The position numbers were made by a program, and so were the translations under genes. A stretch of 64,000 nucleotides of DNA from Bacillota bacterium. GTDB lineage: Bacteria; Bacillota; Clostridia; Lachnospirales; Lachnospiraceae. Below are positions 1 to 8,268 of the stretch, one piece after another. The DNA is taken from the NCBI GenBank assembly GCA_023398375.1, contig JAEWSH010000051.1:62001-126000 (forward strand). Reading direction: 5' to 3'. How positions within the stretch are numbered: position 1 is the first letter of the stretch; each line of letters begins with the position of its first letter. A model generated the notes under the pieces. It saw only the letters and a program-made list of their open reading frames with translations. It had not been told where the DNA came from and did not search any database.

Positions 1-2528
1 TGGGATTACCGATTCCACAGGGATTCACGGTCACAACACAGGCTTGTACAGAATATTATAAAAACGGAAAATTAATTACGCCGGAAATGGAAACACAGAT
101 ATTTGAAGCATTGTCAAAGCTGGAGGAGGAACAGGGAAAGAAATTTGGGGATACTGAAAATCCATTACTTGTATCGGTACGTTCCGGATCGAGGGCATCT
201 ATGCCGGGAATGATGGATACTATTCTGAATCTGGGACTGAATGACGTGGTAGTAGAAGGTTTTGCCAAGAAAAGCGGAAACGCAAGATTTGCATATGACT
301 CTTATCGAAGATTTATCCAGATGTTTTCCGATGTGGTAATGGAGATGAGCAAGACCTTTTTTGAAGGGATCCTGGATCACATCAAGGAATCCAAGGGCAT
401 CGTCTATGATACGGATCTGACAGAAGAAGACTTGAAGGAAGTGATTGAAAAGTATAAGTCCATCTATAGGGAAAAGATGGGAGCAGAATTTCCCCAGGAT
501 CCGAAGGCACAGTTAATGGAAGCTGTGAAGGCAGTATTTCGTTCCTGGGACAATCCAAGAGCGATCGTATATAGAAGAATGAATGATATACCGGGAGATT
601 GGGGCACAGCCGTAAACGTGCAGGCGATGGTATTTGGAAACATGGGAAATACATCAGGAACAGGAGTCGCGTTCACGAGAAATCCATCTACAGGTGAGAA
701 GGGCATTTACGGAGAATACTTGATCAATGCACAGGGCGAAGACGTGGTAGCCGGAATCAGGACGCCTCAGCCAATCACCAGACTAGAGGAAGAAATGCCA
801 GAAGCCTATAAACAGTTCATAGCAATCGCGAATAAGCTGGAGGATCATTACAGGGATATGCAGGATATGGAGTTCACCATTGAAGATGGAAAACTCTACT
901 TCCTTCAGACGAGGAACGGAAAGCGGACAGCGCCAGCAGCGCTGAAGATTGCCTGTGATCTGGTAGAAGAAGGAAAGATCACAAAAGAAGAAGCAGTTGT
1001 AAGAGTAGAGGCAAAATCACTGGATCAGCTGTTACACCCTACGTTCGTATCAGAAGCGCTGAAGGAAGGAAAGCTCATTGGACAGGCGTTGCCGGCATCT
1101 CCGGGAGCTGCGGCCGGAAGAGTATACTTTAGTGCAGAAGAAGCAAAGAAGCATCATGAAGCAGGAGAAAGAGTCATTTTAGTCAGGTTAGAGACCTCTC
1201 CAGAGGATATTGAAGGCATGCATGCGGCAGAAGGAATCCTGACAGTACGTGGAGGAATGACATCTCATGCGGCGGTAGTGGCCAGAGGAATGGGAACAGC
1301 CTGTGTATCTGGATGCGGAGAGATCAAAATAGAGGAAGCTAGAAGAGAATTTAGTCTGGCAGGCGAAACCATAAAAGAAGGAGATTATATTTCGCTGGAT
1401 GGATCGACAGGAAAGATATACTTAGGAGATATTGAAACAGAAGAAGCATCGATTGGAGGAAACTTCAGCCTTATCATGAGCTGGGCAGATGAATACAGAA
1501 CCCTTAAGGTAAGAACCAATGCAGATACACCGGAGGATGCAAGAAATGCAGTGGAGCTGGGAGCAGAAGGCATCGGTCTTTGCAGAACGGAGCATATGTT
1601 CTTTGAGGCAGACAGAATTCCGAAGATTCGTAAGATGATCCTGTCAACAACAGCGGAGGCAAGAGAAGCAGCATTAAATGAACTGATTCCATACCAGAAG
1701 GCAGATTTTAAGGCACTCTATGAAGTGATGGAAGGAAGACCGGTAACGATACGGTTCTTAGACCCGCCATTGCATGAGTTCGTACCAACAGACGAAAAAG
1801 ATATCGCAGAACTTGCAAAGGATATGGGAATTACGATAGAAGAGGTAAAGGAGACCTGTGATTCCCTGCATGAATTTAATCCCATGATGGGACATAGAGG
1901 CTGCAGATTGGCCGTGACGTATCCTGAGATTGCCAGAATGCAGACAAGGGCGGTGATGGAAGCAGCCATTGAGATAAAAAAAGAAAAAGGCTACGTTATC
2001 ATACCGGAAATCATGATTCCACTGGTAGGAGAGAAACGGGAATTAAAATATGTAAAAGACATCGTGGTGGAGACAGCAGAACAGGTGAAAACAGAAAAAG
2101 GATCGGATATCAGCTATCAGATCGGGACCATGATCGAAATCCCGAGAGCGGCATTATTAGCAGATGAGATAGCAGAAGAGGCTGATTTCTTCTCCTTTGG
2201 GACCAATGACCTGACCCAAATGGCCTTTGGATTTTCCAGGGATGATGCAGGAAAATTCCTGGATGCTTATTATAAAACAAAGATCTATGAATCCGATCCA
2301 TTTGCAAGACTTGATCAAAGCGGTGTCGGCCAGTTAGTCGAAATGGCGTCAAAGAAAGGCCGCACAACAAAACCTGATATTAAGTTAGGAATATGCGGAG
2401 AACATGGAGGCGATCCGGCAAGTGTGGAATTCTGTTACAAGGCAGGGCTGAATTATGTATCCTGTTCCCCATTCAGAGTACCGATCGCAAGGCTTGCAGC
2501 TGCACAGGCAGCATTAAATAATAGATAA
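1..2528 (+). CDS. ppdK: Pyruvate, phosphate dikinase (5' end missing)
   Basis: Interconverts pyruvate, ATP and Pi with PEP, AMP and PPi in the cytoplasm; in anaerobes it often runs in the glycolytic direction. The reading frame is already open at base 3, so the gene starts upstream of the window. About 841 residues are present against a usual length near 875, so only a short N-terminal piece is missing. The ATP-grasp part is followed by the swivelling phosphohistidine domain, with GGMTSHAAV and the catalytic His codon at 1266-1268, and then the PEP/pyruvate barrel, with the catalytic Cys in GICGEHGGDP (codon 2394-2396). It is followed by its own terminator, so the MATE gene downstream is a separate unit. 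The identification is firm. Confidence 0.97.
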   Translation, partial: GLPIPQGFTVTTQACTEYYKNGKLITPEMETQIFEALSKLEEEQGKKFGDTENPLLVSVRSGSRASMPGMMDTILNLGLNDVVVEGFAKKSGNARFAYDSYRRFIQMFSDVVMEMSKTFFEGILDHIKESKGIVYDTDLTEEDLKEVIEKYKSIYREKMGAEFPQDPKAQLMEAVKAVFRSWDNPRAIVYRRMNDIPGDWGTAVNVQAMVFGNMGNTSGTGVAFTRNPSTGEKGIYGEYLINAQGEDVVAGIRTPQPITRLEEEMPEAYKQFIAIANKLEDHYRDMQDMEFTIEDGKLYFLQTRNGKRTAPAALKIACDLVEEGKITKEEAVVRVEAKSLDQLLHPTFVSEALKEGKLIGQALPASPGAAAGRVYFSAEEAKKHHEAGERVILVRLETSPEDIEGMHAAEGILTVRGGMTSHAAVVARGMGTACVSGCGEIKIEEARREFSLAGETIKEGDYISLDGSTGKIYLGDIETEEASIGGNFSLIMSWADEYRTLKVRTNADTPEDARNAVELGAEGIGLCRTEHMFFEADRIPKIRKMILSTTAEAREAALNELIPYQKADFKALYEVMEGRPVTIRFLDPPLHEFVPTDEKDIAELAKDMGITIEEVKETCDSLHEFNPMMGHRGCRLAVTYPEIARMQTRAVMEAAIEIKKEKGYVIIPEIMIPLVGEKRELKYVKDIVVETAEQVKTEKGSDISYQIGTMIEIPRAALLADEIAEEADFFSFGTNDLTQMAFGFSRDDAGKFLDAYYKTKIYESDPFARLDQSGVGQLVEMASKKGRTTKPDIKLGICGEHGGDPASVEFCYKAGLNYVSCSPFRVPIARLAAAQAALNNR

Positions 2529-2578
2529 GATCATAAAATTTCTTTCATAGGATATGAGTTATTATCAACATATAAAGG

Positions 2579-2619
2579 TTCCATATCAATTTAAAATGTA
2601 ATTGGTATGGAATTTTTTT
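2579..2619 (+). terminator. Intrinsic terminator of ppdK
   Basis: A 12-bp stem (2579-2590 with 2601-2612, one G-U pair) with a 10-nt loop is followed directly by seven T residues. It lies 50 nt after the ppdK stop codon. Confidence 0.85.
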
Positions 2620-2630
2620 ATATCCAATCA

Positions 2631-2690
2631 TTGACTCGAGTCAGTCGATGGAATATAATAGTACTGCACATGACCGACTAAAGTCAGTCA
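2631..2690 (+). promoter_or_regulatory. MATE promoter with two TetR-type operators
   Basis: The -35 TTGACT (2631-2636) and -10 TATAAT (2654-2659) are separated by 17 nt. The -35 lies in a perfect 12-bp palindrome, TGACTCGAGTCA (2632-2643). A second inverted repeat at 2671-2690 has arms TGACCGAC and GTCAGTCA around TAAA and sits just downstream of the start point. The same GTCAGTCA word recurs in the promoter of the TetR gene at 4200, which points to that protein as the binder. The promoter is seen directly; the binder is inferred. Confidence 0.75.
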
Positions 2691-2703
2691 AAAGGAGAAG
2701 ATT

Positions 2704-4065
2704 ATGAAAAAGACTGAAAGACTAGAGAAAGAACCAGTTAAAAAATTATTATTAAATATGGCAATACCATCTATAATATCATTATTAATGAACTCTATTA
2801 ATGTGACAGTAGATAGAATGTTTGTAGGCATCTGCGTGGGAACAGTTGGTATTTCTGCAGTTACAATTTCGTATGGAATATATTTACTTATGCAGGGACT
2901 TTCACAGTTAGTATCCGTAGGATCGGCATCGGTCATCGCCATAAAATTAGGGAAACAAAATCAAAAGGATGCCGAAAAGGTGCTTGGGAATGTATTTACA
3001 TTATCTTTCATGTTATCGTTATTAATATCATTCATAGGCTATATTTTTATGAGACCGCTTCTTAGAATCTATGGTGCAAATAATGAGATCATACAATATG
3101 CAGTAGAGTATACGAGTGTACTTATAATAGGAAGTTTATTCTTTGTTTTTGCACAATCATTGAATTGCGTGATACGTGGCATGGGATATGCGAAAAGAGC
3201 AATGGTAAATTTTATGGCAGATATTATTACTAATATTATCATGGATTTCATATTCGTTTATTTATTACATCTTGGCGTATTTGGTGCAGCGTTGGCTACG
3301 ACATTAAGTAGTGGAATATGTGCGATCCTGGCGTTTTGTTATTTATGTTCAAAAAAAAATAACGTGAGAATAAATAAAAAGAATTTTAAGCTGGATCGTA
3401 ACATTGTAAAAAGTATCATAATGATAGGGTGTGCAAGTGCTGTTATTCAATTAACAATGAGCCTTAGTACTCTGATCTATAACAGAGTAGCATTAATCTA
3501 TGGAGGAACTACATGTGTAGCAGCTTATGGAATCGTATCTACTTTATTATTATTAGTATATATGCCAATCATAGGATTGACGCAGGGAATGCAGCCAATC
3601 ATTGGTTATAATTTAGGAGCAGGTAATATAAGCAGAATAAAAGAAACATTAAAATATGGATTGCTTTACGGAACTTGTTTTACAATCATAGCACTATTAT
3701 TAATGGAACTATTTAGTGAAACTTTAATAAATGGATTTGGAGGTAAAAATGATTATGAACTTCTGAAACTGGGCATCAGAGGATTAAAATTAACGGCAGC
3801 CTCATTACCCTTGTTTGGAATTGTTTTAATAAGTGTGAATTATTTTCAATACATAAAAAAATCCAGCATATCAATGATATTAACGTTATTTCGGCAAATT
3901 GTATTAATAATACCGTTGGTAATTATTTTACCTATATTTTATGGAATTAATGGTATTTTCACTGCAAGTCTTGCAGCGGATATCATTTCAGGAATTGTAG
4001 CTATAATACTCTTGGTAAGGGAGATAACTATTTTGAATGAACAGATAACAAAAATGAGTTCATAA
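2704..4065 (+). CDS. MATE family multidrug/Na+ efflux transporter
   Basis: A 453-residue polytopic membrane protein. The order of hydrophobic segments fits the 12-helix MATE fold, in two homologous halves of six. The N-terminal KKLLLNMAIPSIISLLMNSI and the motif around GLTQGMQPIIGYNLGA are typical of the family, which exports cationic drugs or metabolites using Na+ or H+ gradients. The start has a good ribosome site (AAAAGGAGAAG). A TetR-family gene follows 134 nt after it, and both genes carry related TGAC/GTCA operator words, so this looks like a drug-inducible exporter with a dedicated repressor. The substrate is unknown. Confidence 0.9.
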   Translation: MKKTERLEKEPVKKLLLNMAIPSIISLLMNSINVTVDRMFVGICVGTVGISAVTISYGIYLLMQGLSQLVSVGSASVIAIKLGKQNQKDAEKVLGNVFTLSFMLSLLISFIGYIFMRPLLRIYGANNEIIQYAVEYTSVLIIGSLFFVFAQSLNCVIRGMGYAKRAMVNFMADIITNIIMDFIFVYLLHLGVFGAALATTLSSGICAILAFCYLCSKKNNVRINKKNFKLDRNIVKSIIMIGCASAVIQLTMSLSTLIYNRVALIYGGTTCVAAYGIVSTLLLLVYMPIIGLTQGMQPIIGYNLGAGNISRIKETLKYGLLYGTCFTIIALLLMELFSETLINGFGGKNDYELLKLGIRGLKLTAASLPLFGIVLISVNYFQYIKKSSISMILTLFRQIVLIIPLVIILPIFYGINGIFTASLAADIISGIVAIILLVREITILNEQITKMSS

Positions 4066-4082
4066 TAGTGACTCAAAATTAA

Positions 4083-4111
4083 TTGACCTTTGTCAGTCAT
4101 ATAATTATAAT
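4083..4111 (+). promoter_or_regulatory. Promoter of the TetR gene with operator half-site
   Basis: TTGACC (4083-4088) and TATAAT (4106-4111) have a 17-nt spacer. The spacer contains GTCAGTCA (4092-4099), the same word found in the MATE operator, so autoregulation is likely. Confidence 0.7.
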
Positions 4112-4199
4112 ATGAATAGTAAGAATATGTGAAACTAAAATTAATAGCAGGAGAAAATCGTTGTATTGAGTACACTACTATACGTTAAGAGGGGATTAT

Positions 4200-4856
4200 A
4201 TGACAAGAATAACAAAAAAACCTGATGAGAGAAGAGCAGAGTTAATAGATACGGCAGAAGAATTCTTTGAAACGGTTGGGTATAATAATACAGCTGTAAG
4301 TGATATTGTAAAGAAAATTAATGTGGCGCAGGGAACTTTTTATTATTATTTTAAATCAAAAGAGGATATTTTACTGGCTATTTTTGATAAATATACCCAG
4401 CAAAATATTATAGATTTGAAACAGATTTTAAATAGTTCAGATTTGAATATGATAGAAAAATATGCTAAGGTTTTAGATACACAATTCAAAATAATTAAAA
4501 ATAATAAAAAAATAAGTGCCCAGATTCATAATAAAGAGAACGCAGGGATTCATCAAAAAGCAATCATAAATGCGATAAATTCATATACTCCGATTTATGA
4601 AGAATTGTTAAAACAAGGGATTAAAGAAGGAAAAATAAAGACGGATTATCCTTATGAAATTTCTGAATTTCTATTGCTTATCATGAATTTTTTATTTGAC
4701 CCAGGTATGTTTCATTTTACCATTGAAGAATATAAGAAAAAAATTGAGGCATTGAATGATATGATTATGAAAGTATTGGAAGTTCCTGAAAAATATAAAG
4801 ATGTTATTCAAATAAAGGAGAAGGCAATAGAGCTATATCAGGAAGTGACTTCTTAG
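4200..4856 (+). CDS. TetR/AcrR family transcriptional regulator
   Basis: A 218-residue protein with a TetR-type N-terminal DNA-binding domain: residues about 10-56 contain AEEFFETVGYNNTAVSDI and then GTFYYYFKSKEDIL, the classic helix-turn-helix with its YYYF recognition end. The all-helical C-terminal ligand domain is divergent, as usual. It lies downstream of and co-oriented with the MATE exporter, and the operators in front of both genes share sequence, so it probably represses both. A GAGGGG ribosome site precedes the ATG. The inducer is unknown. Confidence 0.9.
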   Translation: MTRITKKPDERRAELIDTAEEFFETVGYNNTAVSDIVKKINVAQGTFYYYFKSKEDILLAIFDKYTQQNIIDLKQILNSSDLNMIEKYAKVLDTQFKIIKNNKKISAQIHNKENAGIHQKAIINAINSYTPIYEELLKQGIKEGKIKTDYPYEISEFLLLIMNFLFDPGMFHFTIEEYKKKIEALNDMIMKVLEVPEKYKDVIQIKEKAIELYQEVTS

Positions 4857-4890
4857 TTATTCGCAATCAAATGATAGAAAAGAGAATAGA

Positions 4891-5442
4891 ATGAAATTCG
4901 AGCAAAAATTTTTAGAACCAGATTTCATAGAATTAGAAAAAGTATTTTCAAAAACGATGACAGCAGAAAGCAGCAAGCTGTTATTTTGGAGAAAACCCTG
5001 GGTTAAAATAAGCCTGTTTGTTTTATCAGGGATATTATTCTTATGTAGTGGAGTACTGTATTTTTTGGAAGGTTTCTTTTCTAATAACACAAAGCTGTAT
5101 TTTGTAGTAGCTGTTTTAGCTTTATGCTGGCCACTTCTTTTGGAAGCATTAAAAAAGAAAAAGGAGATGCTGCCTGCTAAAATGGTAAGAAACAAATATC
5201 GTGAACCGTTTGACCTTAATTTCAAAGAGGATTCTTTGGTTTATAGAAAGGAAGAATTTTTGTATACGAGTGTTAGTACGGTAGTGGAATATAAAAATTT
5301 CCTGTTTATATTGGCAAATAAAAAGTGGCTGGTCATAAAAACAGATGAGGAAGAAAAAGAATTTATGATGGAAAAGATAAAGAAATACGCCAAGGCATGC
5401 TTTGTTAAAAAGGAAGAAATTTTTAATTTAAAGGAATTTTAG
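4891..5442 (+). CDS. YcxB-like small membrane protein
   Basis: A 183-residue protein with two hydrophobic segments (about residues 34-53 and 65-84), followed by a soluble beta-rich tail with a stretch LVYRKEEFLYTSVSTVVEY and then FLFILANKKWLVI. This arrangement resembles the YcxB-like domain of Firmicutes, a family without an established function. It lies 34 nt after the TetR gene and may be cotranscribed with it. The ribosome site is weak (AAAGAG). A strong terminator follows. Family assignment is by pattern only. Confidence 0.6.
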   Translation: MKFEQKFLEPDFIELEKVFSKTMTAESSKLLFWRKPWVKISLFVLSGILFLCSGVLYFLEGFFSNNTKLYFVVAVLALCWPLLLEALKKKKEMLPAKMVRNKYREPFDLNFKEDSLVYRKEEFLYTSVSTVVEYKNFLFILANKKWLVIKTDEEEKEFMMEKIKKYAKACFVKKEEIFNLKEF

Positions 5443-5517
5443 ATACCTTCCATATAAAAAGTGATACATCCCTTGTTAAGTAGACAAGGTAAATAATTAA
5501 ATTTAAAGTGTTTATGG

Positions 5518-5550
5518 TAACCAGCATTCGTATGAGTGCTGGTTATCTTT
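5518..5550 (+). terminator. Intrinsic terminator after the YcxB-like gene
   Basis: A 12-bp stem (5518-5529 with 5534-5545, one G-U pair) with a GTAT loop is followed by a short T-rich run. It separates two convergent genes; the reverse direction has no T run. Confidence 0.75.
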
Positions 5551-5559
5551 TACATTATT

Positions 5560-5799
5560 TCATTCATTCAAATGATTGTTCTCATATTCCTCAGCAAGTT
5601 GTTCTTCCTGGGCTTTGATCATTCGTCGCACCATTTCACCGCCTAAACGGCCCGCATTGGGCAATGCGCCAATATCTTTTGATTTCATATTTCCCATATA
5701 AGGTGATGAAGAATCTGCTTGGTCCATGTTAGTACTGGAATTGCTGGAATTGTAAATGTTACCTACATTTTTGTTAGGAATATCTGAATTTTGACTCAT
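5560..5799 (-). CDS. Small protein with SASP alpha/beta-like C-terminal motif
   Basis: A 79-residue hydrophilic protein. The first half is rich in Asn, Ser and Asp. The second half contains NAGRLGGEMVRRMIKAQE, which matches the second conserved helix block of alpha/beta-type small acid-soluble spore proteins (usual form NGxxGGEITKRLV). The first SASP block, around the germination protease site, is not visible. Those proteins coat and protect spore DNA. It could be a divergent or half SASP, or an unrelated spore protein using the same helix. A GGAGGG ribosome site precedes the ATG. It stands alone on the minus strand. Confidence 0.6.
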   Translation of the reverse strand: MSQNSDIPNKNVGNIYNSSNSSTNMDQADSSSPYMGNMKSKDIGALPNAGRLGGEMVRRMIKAQEEQLAEEYENNHLNE

Positions 5800-5971
5800 A
5801 AGACCCTCCGAAATTTATTAAAGTTTACTCCATTTCATAAATTAGCTTTTCCTTTTATCTCGATAATATTCGGCATTTTTAAGATACCCATATGATTCTA
5901 TAAAATAGGAAATAGACTTTTTAAAGGAACGTATTATTTATTTACACGTATATTAAAAAGGGGTGTTACTA

Positions 5972-6958
5972 TTGAGTAAAAAAATAAATGCAGTATTTGA
6001 AGGGGGAGGAATTCGCGGAATCGGACATGTTGGTGCCGCCTGTTCCTTTGAACAAAAAGGTTATGAATTTGTAAATGTTGCGGGTTCCTCTGCGGGTGCT
6101 ATTGTTGCGTCACTTTTGGCCGCCGGATACCGTTGTGATGAGATCAAAAAAGAAATGAATCAATTAGATTATGTAAAATTCAAACAGGATACATTTCTGG
6201 GACGGTTAGGTATGGCAGGAAAAGCAGTCAGTATATTGTTTCGCTACGGAATATACAGTGCAGATTATTTTGAGCAGTGGCTAAATAGCTTTCTCGCCAA
6301 AAAAGGAAAAGTAACCTTTGGAGATATTAAAACGAAAGATTATGATTGTGGTACTTCACGTTACAAACTGCAAATTACGGCTTCAGACCTGACGGATCAA
6401 AGACTTCTGATCTTACCGGACGATTTATCAAAGTTCTGTATCGATCCGGATTCTTTCTCTATTGCGAAAGCCGTTAGAATGAGCATGAGCATACCGATCT
6501 ATTACGAACCCTACCGGTTGAAGGATTGTAATGGAAAGGTGCATTATATCGTAGATGGAGGATTGCTTAGTAATTATCCAATTTGGCTTTTTGATCATCT
6601 GAAATCAGACTGTCAGTGTGCTACTGTTGGATTTAAATTTGTGGAAAAAACCAAAGATGACATGACAGTAAAACATACGGATATGAATATTATTGAATAT
6701 ATCATGTCTATAGCATCGACTGCACTAAATGCAAAGGATAAACAATATATTTCAAACTCCAAAGGAGATTTTCAAAGAACAGTTACCATTCCAACGACCA
6801 TAACAATAAATGGAGAGACAAAAAATATTGGAGCTACAGATTTTGATATTAGTAGAGCAGAAAGTGAAGCACTTTTTTACAATGGTGTAAAGGCTGCTGA
6901 GAAATTTATAAATACCTGGAATTATGACCAATGGAAGAAAAGCTATCAAAGATTTTAG
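5972..6958 (+). CDS. Patatin-like phospholipase
   Basis: A patatin-family serine hydrolase of about 328 residues, expected to release fatty acids from (phospho)lipids in the cytoplasm or at the inner membrane face. All active-site elements are present: the oxyanion loop GGGIRGIGHVGA near the N terminus, the nucleophile elbow GSSAG, and the Asp of VDGG in the middle. There is no signal peptide. The TTG at 5972 (MSKKINAVFEGGG) is preferred over the GTG at 5963 because AAGGGG lies 8 nt before it and the GTG sits inside that site. It appears to be monocistronic. Confidence 0.88.
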   Translation: MSKKINAVFEGGGIRGIGHVGAACSFEQKGYEFVNVAGSSAGAIVASLLAAGYRCDEIKKEMNQLDYVKFKQDTFLGRLGMAGKAVSILFRYGIYSADYFEQWLNSFLAKKGKVTFGDIKTKDYDCGTSRYKLQITASDLTDQRLLILPDDLSKFCIDPDSFSIAKAVRMSMSIPIYYEPYRLKDCNGKVHYIVDGGLLSNYPIWLFDHLKSDCQCATVGFKFVEKTKDDMTVKHTDMNIIEYIMSIASTALNAKDKQYISNSKGDFQRTVTIPTTITINGETKNIGATDFDISRAESEALFYNGVKAAEKFINTWNYDQWKKSYQRF

Positions 6959-6964
6959 ATAAAG

Positions 6965-7017
6965 ATGTCAACCATATAATCAATGTGGTTGACAATAAGG
7001 AAAGCATTTATTATAAT
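6965..7017 (+). promoter_or_regulatory. Consensus promoter overlapped by a BirA-box-like inverted repeat
   Basis: TTGACA (6989-6994) and TATAAT (7012-7017), with a 17-nt spacer, form a perfect promoter. An inverted repeat, ATGTCAACC (6965-6973) and GGTTGACAA (6987-6995), spaced by 13 nt, covers the -35. Its form is close to the TTGTTAACC/GGTTAACAA operators of the biotin repressor BirA in Firmicutes, and the operon behind it contains bioY. The repeat and promoter are seen directly; BirA binding is inferred. Confidence 0.72.
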
Positions 7018-7067
7018 TCATCTTGTTTAAAATTAAAAAAGAAAAATGTACTAAGGAGAACCAGAGT

Positions 7068-7670
7068 ATGACAGAAATAGGAATACTGCTGACAAATATG
7101 GAGAGTGCATTATCAGAGTTTCAGGGCTTCCAGGGATGGGTGATTGGAAAGTGCAGTGTATGGATCAGGAAAACGAGAGAGGAGAGGGAGAAATTATCAC
7201 ATGCCATCCTATTAAAAAGAAACGATATGCTGGCCGTTTTTCAAGTTTACGGAAATAACAGACAATTTGACGGAATGTTGCAGGTAACTCTGATAAAACC
7301 TTACCTTAAAAAGTCCGTAGAAGAAAGAAGGAAGGATAAAAGAGGAAAAACGCTTGGAAATCTTGTTTTTTCCGCAGAGCAGATCAACCGGTTTCTTGAT
7401 TCTGTATCGGACAATAATCCTGTTCATAGGGGAGATGGTGCAATTGTTCCGGGTTTTATGATCATGAATGATATCATGGTACGAACAGGAGAAGAAGTCA
7501 TGAAAAAGATTGGGAAGAATTTTGTGATGGAGGCAAGATTTTTGGTTCCCATGAAAGTGGGGGAAGAGGCAGAGCTTTGGAAAGAGGATATAGAATCTGG
7601 AGGTTTCCGGATCTGCGGTGTCATAAAAGAGTCAGAAATATTTGATATTAAAATTTATAAGAAAAATTAG
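7068..7670 (+). CDS. Hotdog-fold protein, MaoC-like, first gene of the bioY operon
   Basis: A 200-residue protein of uncertain function. The C-terminal half carries FSAEQINRFLDSVSDNNPVH and then VPGFMIM, a pattern typical of MaoC/hydratase-type hotdog domains, where the Asp/Asn-x-N-P-x-H stretch holds the active site. The N-terminal half may be a degenerate second hotdog. The family includes (R)-specific enoyl-CoA hydratases and 3-hydroxyacyl dehydratases. The ATG at 7068 has AAGGAG 9 nt before it, and the longer frame from TTG 7023 has no such site. It lies directly downstream of the BirA-like operator and 15 nt before bioY, so a role in acyl-chain chemistry tied to biotin is plausible but unproven. 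Confidence 0.6.
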   Translation: MTEIGILLTNMESALSEFQGFQGWVIGKCSVWIRKTREEREKLSHAILLKRNDMLAVFQVYGNNRQFDGMLQVTLIKPYLKKSVEERRKDKRGKTLGNLVFSAEQINRFLDSVSDNNPVHRGDGAIVPGFMIMNDIMVRTGEEVMKKIGKNFVMEARFLVPMKVGEEAELWKEDIESGGFRICGVIKESEIFDIKIYKKN

Positions 7671-7685
7671 ATGGAGGACAAAAGA

Positions 7686-8237
7686 ATGGATCAAGCAAAA
7701 CAGACGAAAAAGAAACGAACTACCAAAGAAATGGCGGTCATGGGACTAATGGCGGCACTCATCAGCGTATCATCTTATATTATTATCCCCCTACCTTTTT
7801 CTGCGGCCAGTATAACGGCCCAGACAATAGTGGTGAATCTGGTTGGGATGCTATTAGGGCCGTTGGAAGTGGGAATGGTATTTATTGTGTGGATTTTAGC
7901 AGGATTTATCGGTCTTTCCGTATTTTCAGGAGGAACCGGAGGACCTGCCAAGCTGTTTGGACCTACCGGAGGATATATTTTTGGATATCTGGCAGCAGCA
8001 GTCCTAATTTCCATATTTTGCAAGAAGGAGAAGGATATCCGTAAAGAGACGCTGTTTCTAATTGTAGTCGGAATTCCTGTTATTTATTTTTTTGGCGCTG
8101 TATGGATGAAGATTGTAACAGGACAACCTTGGTCGGCCATTATGGTACAGGCAGTTCTTCCATTTATTCCACTTGATATTGTGAAATGCTTTGCCGCTGC
8201 GGCGCTGGCTAAGGCTTTGCGTCCGGTAATCAGGTAA
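7686..8237 (+). CDS. bioY: Biotin transporter BioY (ECF S component)
   Basis: The substrate-binding membrane subunit for biotin uptake, working alone or with the ECF energising module, which is not in this window. The protein is about 183 residues with six hydrophobic segments, and the BioY signatures AASITAQTIVVNLVGMLLG and GGTGGPAKLFGPTGGYIFGY are clear. The ATG at 7686 is chosen because the upstream ATG (7671) overlaps the GGAGG that serves as its ribosome site. The short N terminus is Lys/Thr-rich. It is flanked by the hotdog gene and the thiolase in one operon. Confidence 0.95.
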   Translation: MDQAKQTKKKRTTKEMAVMGLMAALISVSSYIIIPLPFSAASITAQTIVVNLVGMLLGPLEVGMVFIVWILAGFIGLSVFSGGTGGPAKLFGPTGGYIFGYLAAAVLISIFCKKEKDIRKETLFLIVVGIPVIYFFGAVWMKIVTGQPWSAIMVQAVLPFIPLDIVKCFAAAALAKALRPVIR

Positions 8238-8268
8238 AAACAGCGAACAAGTTTGAGGAGGAGGTTTT

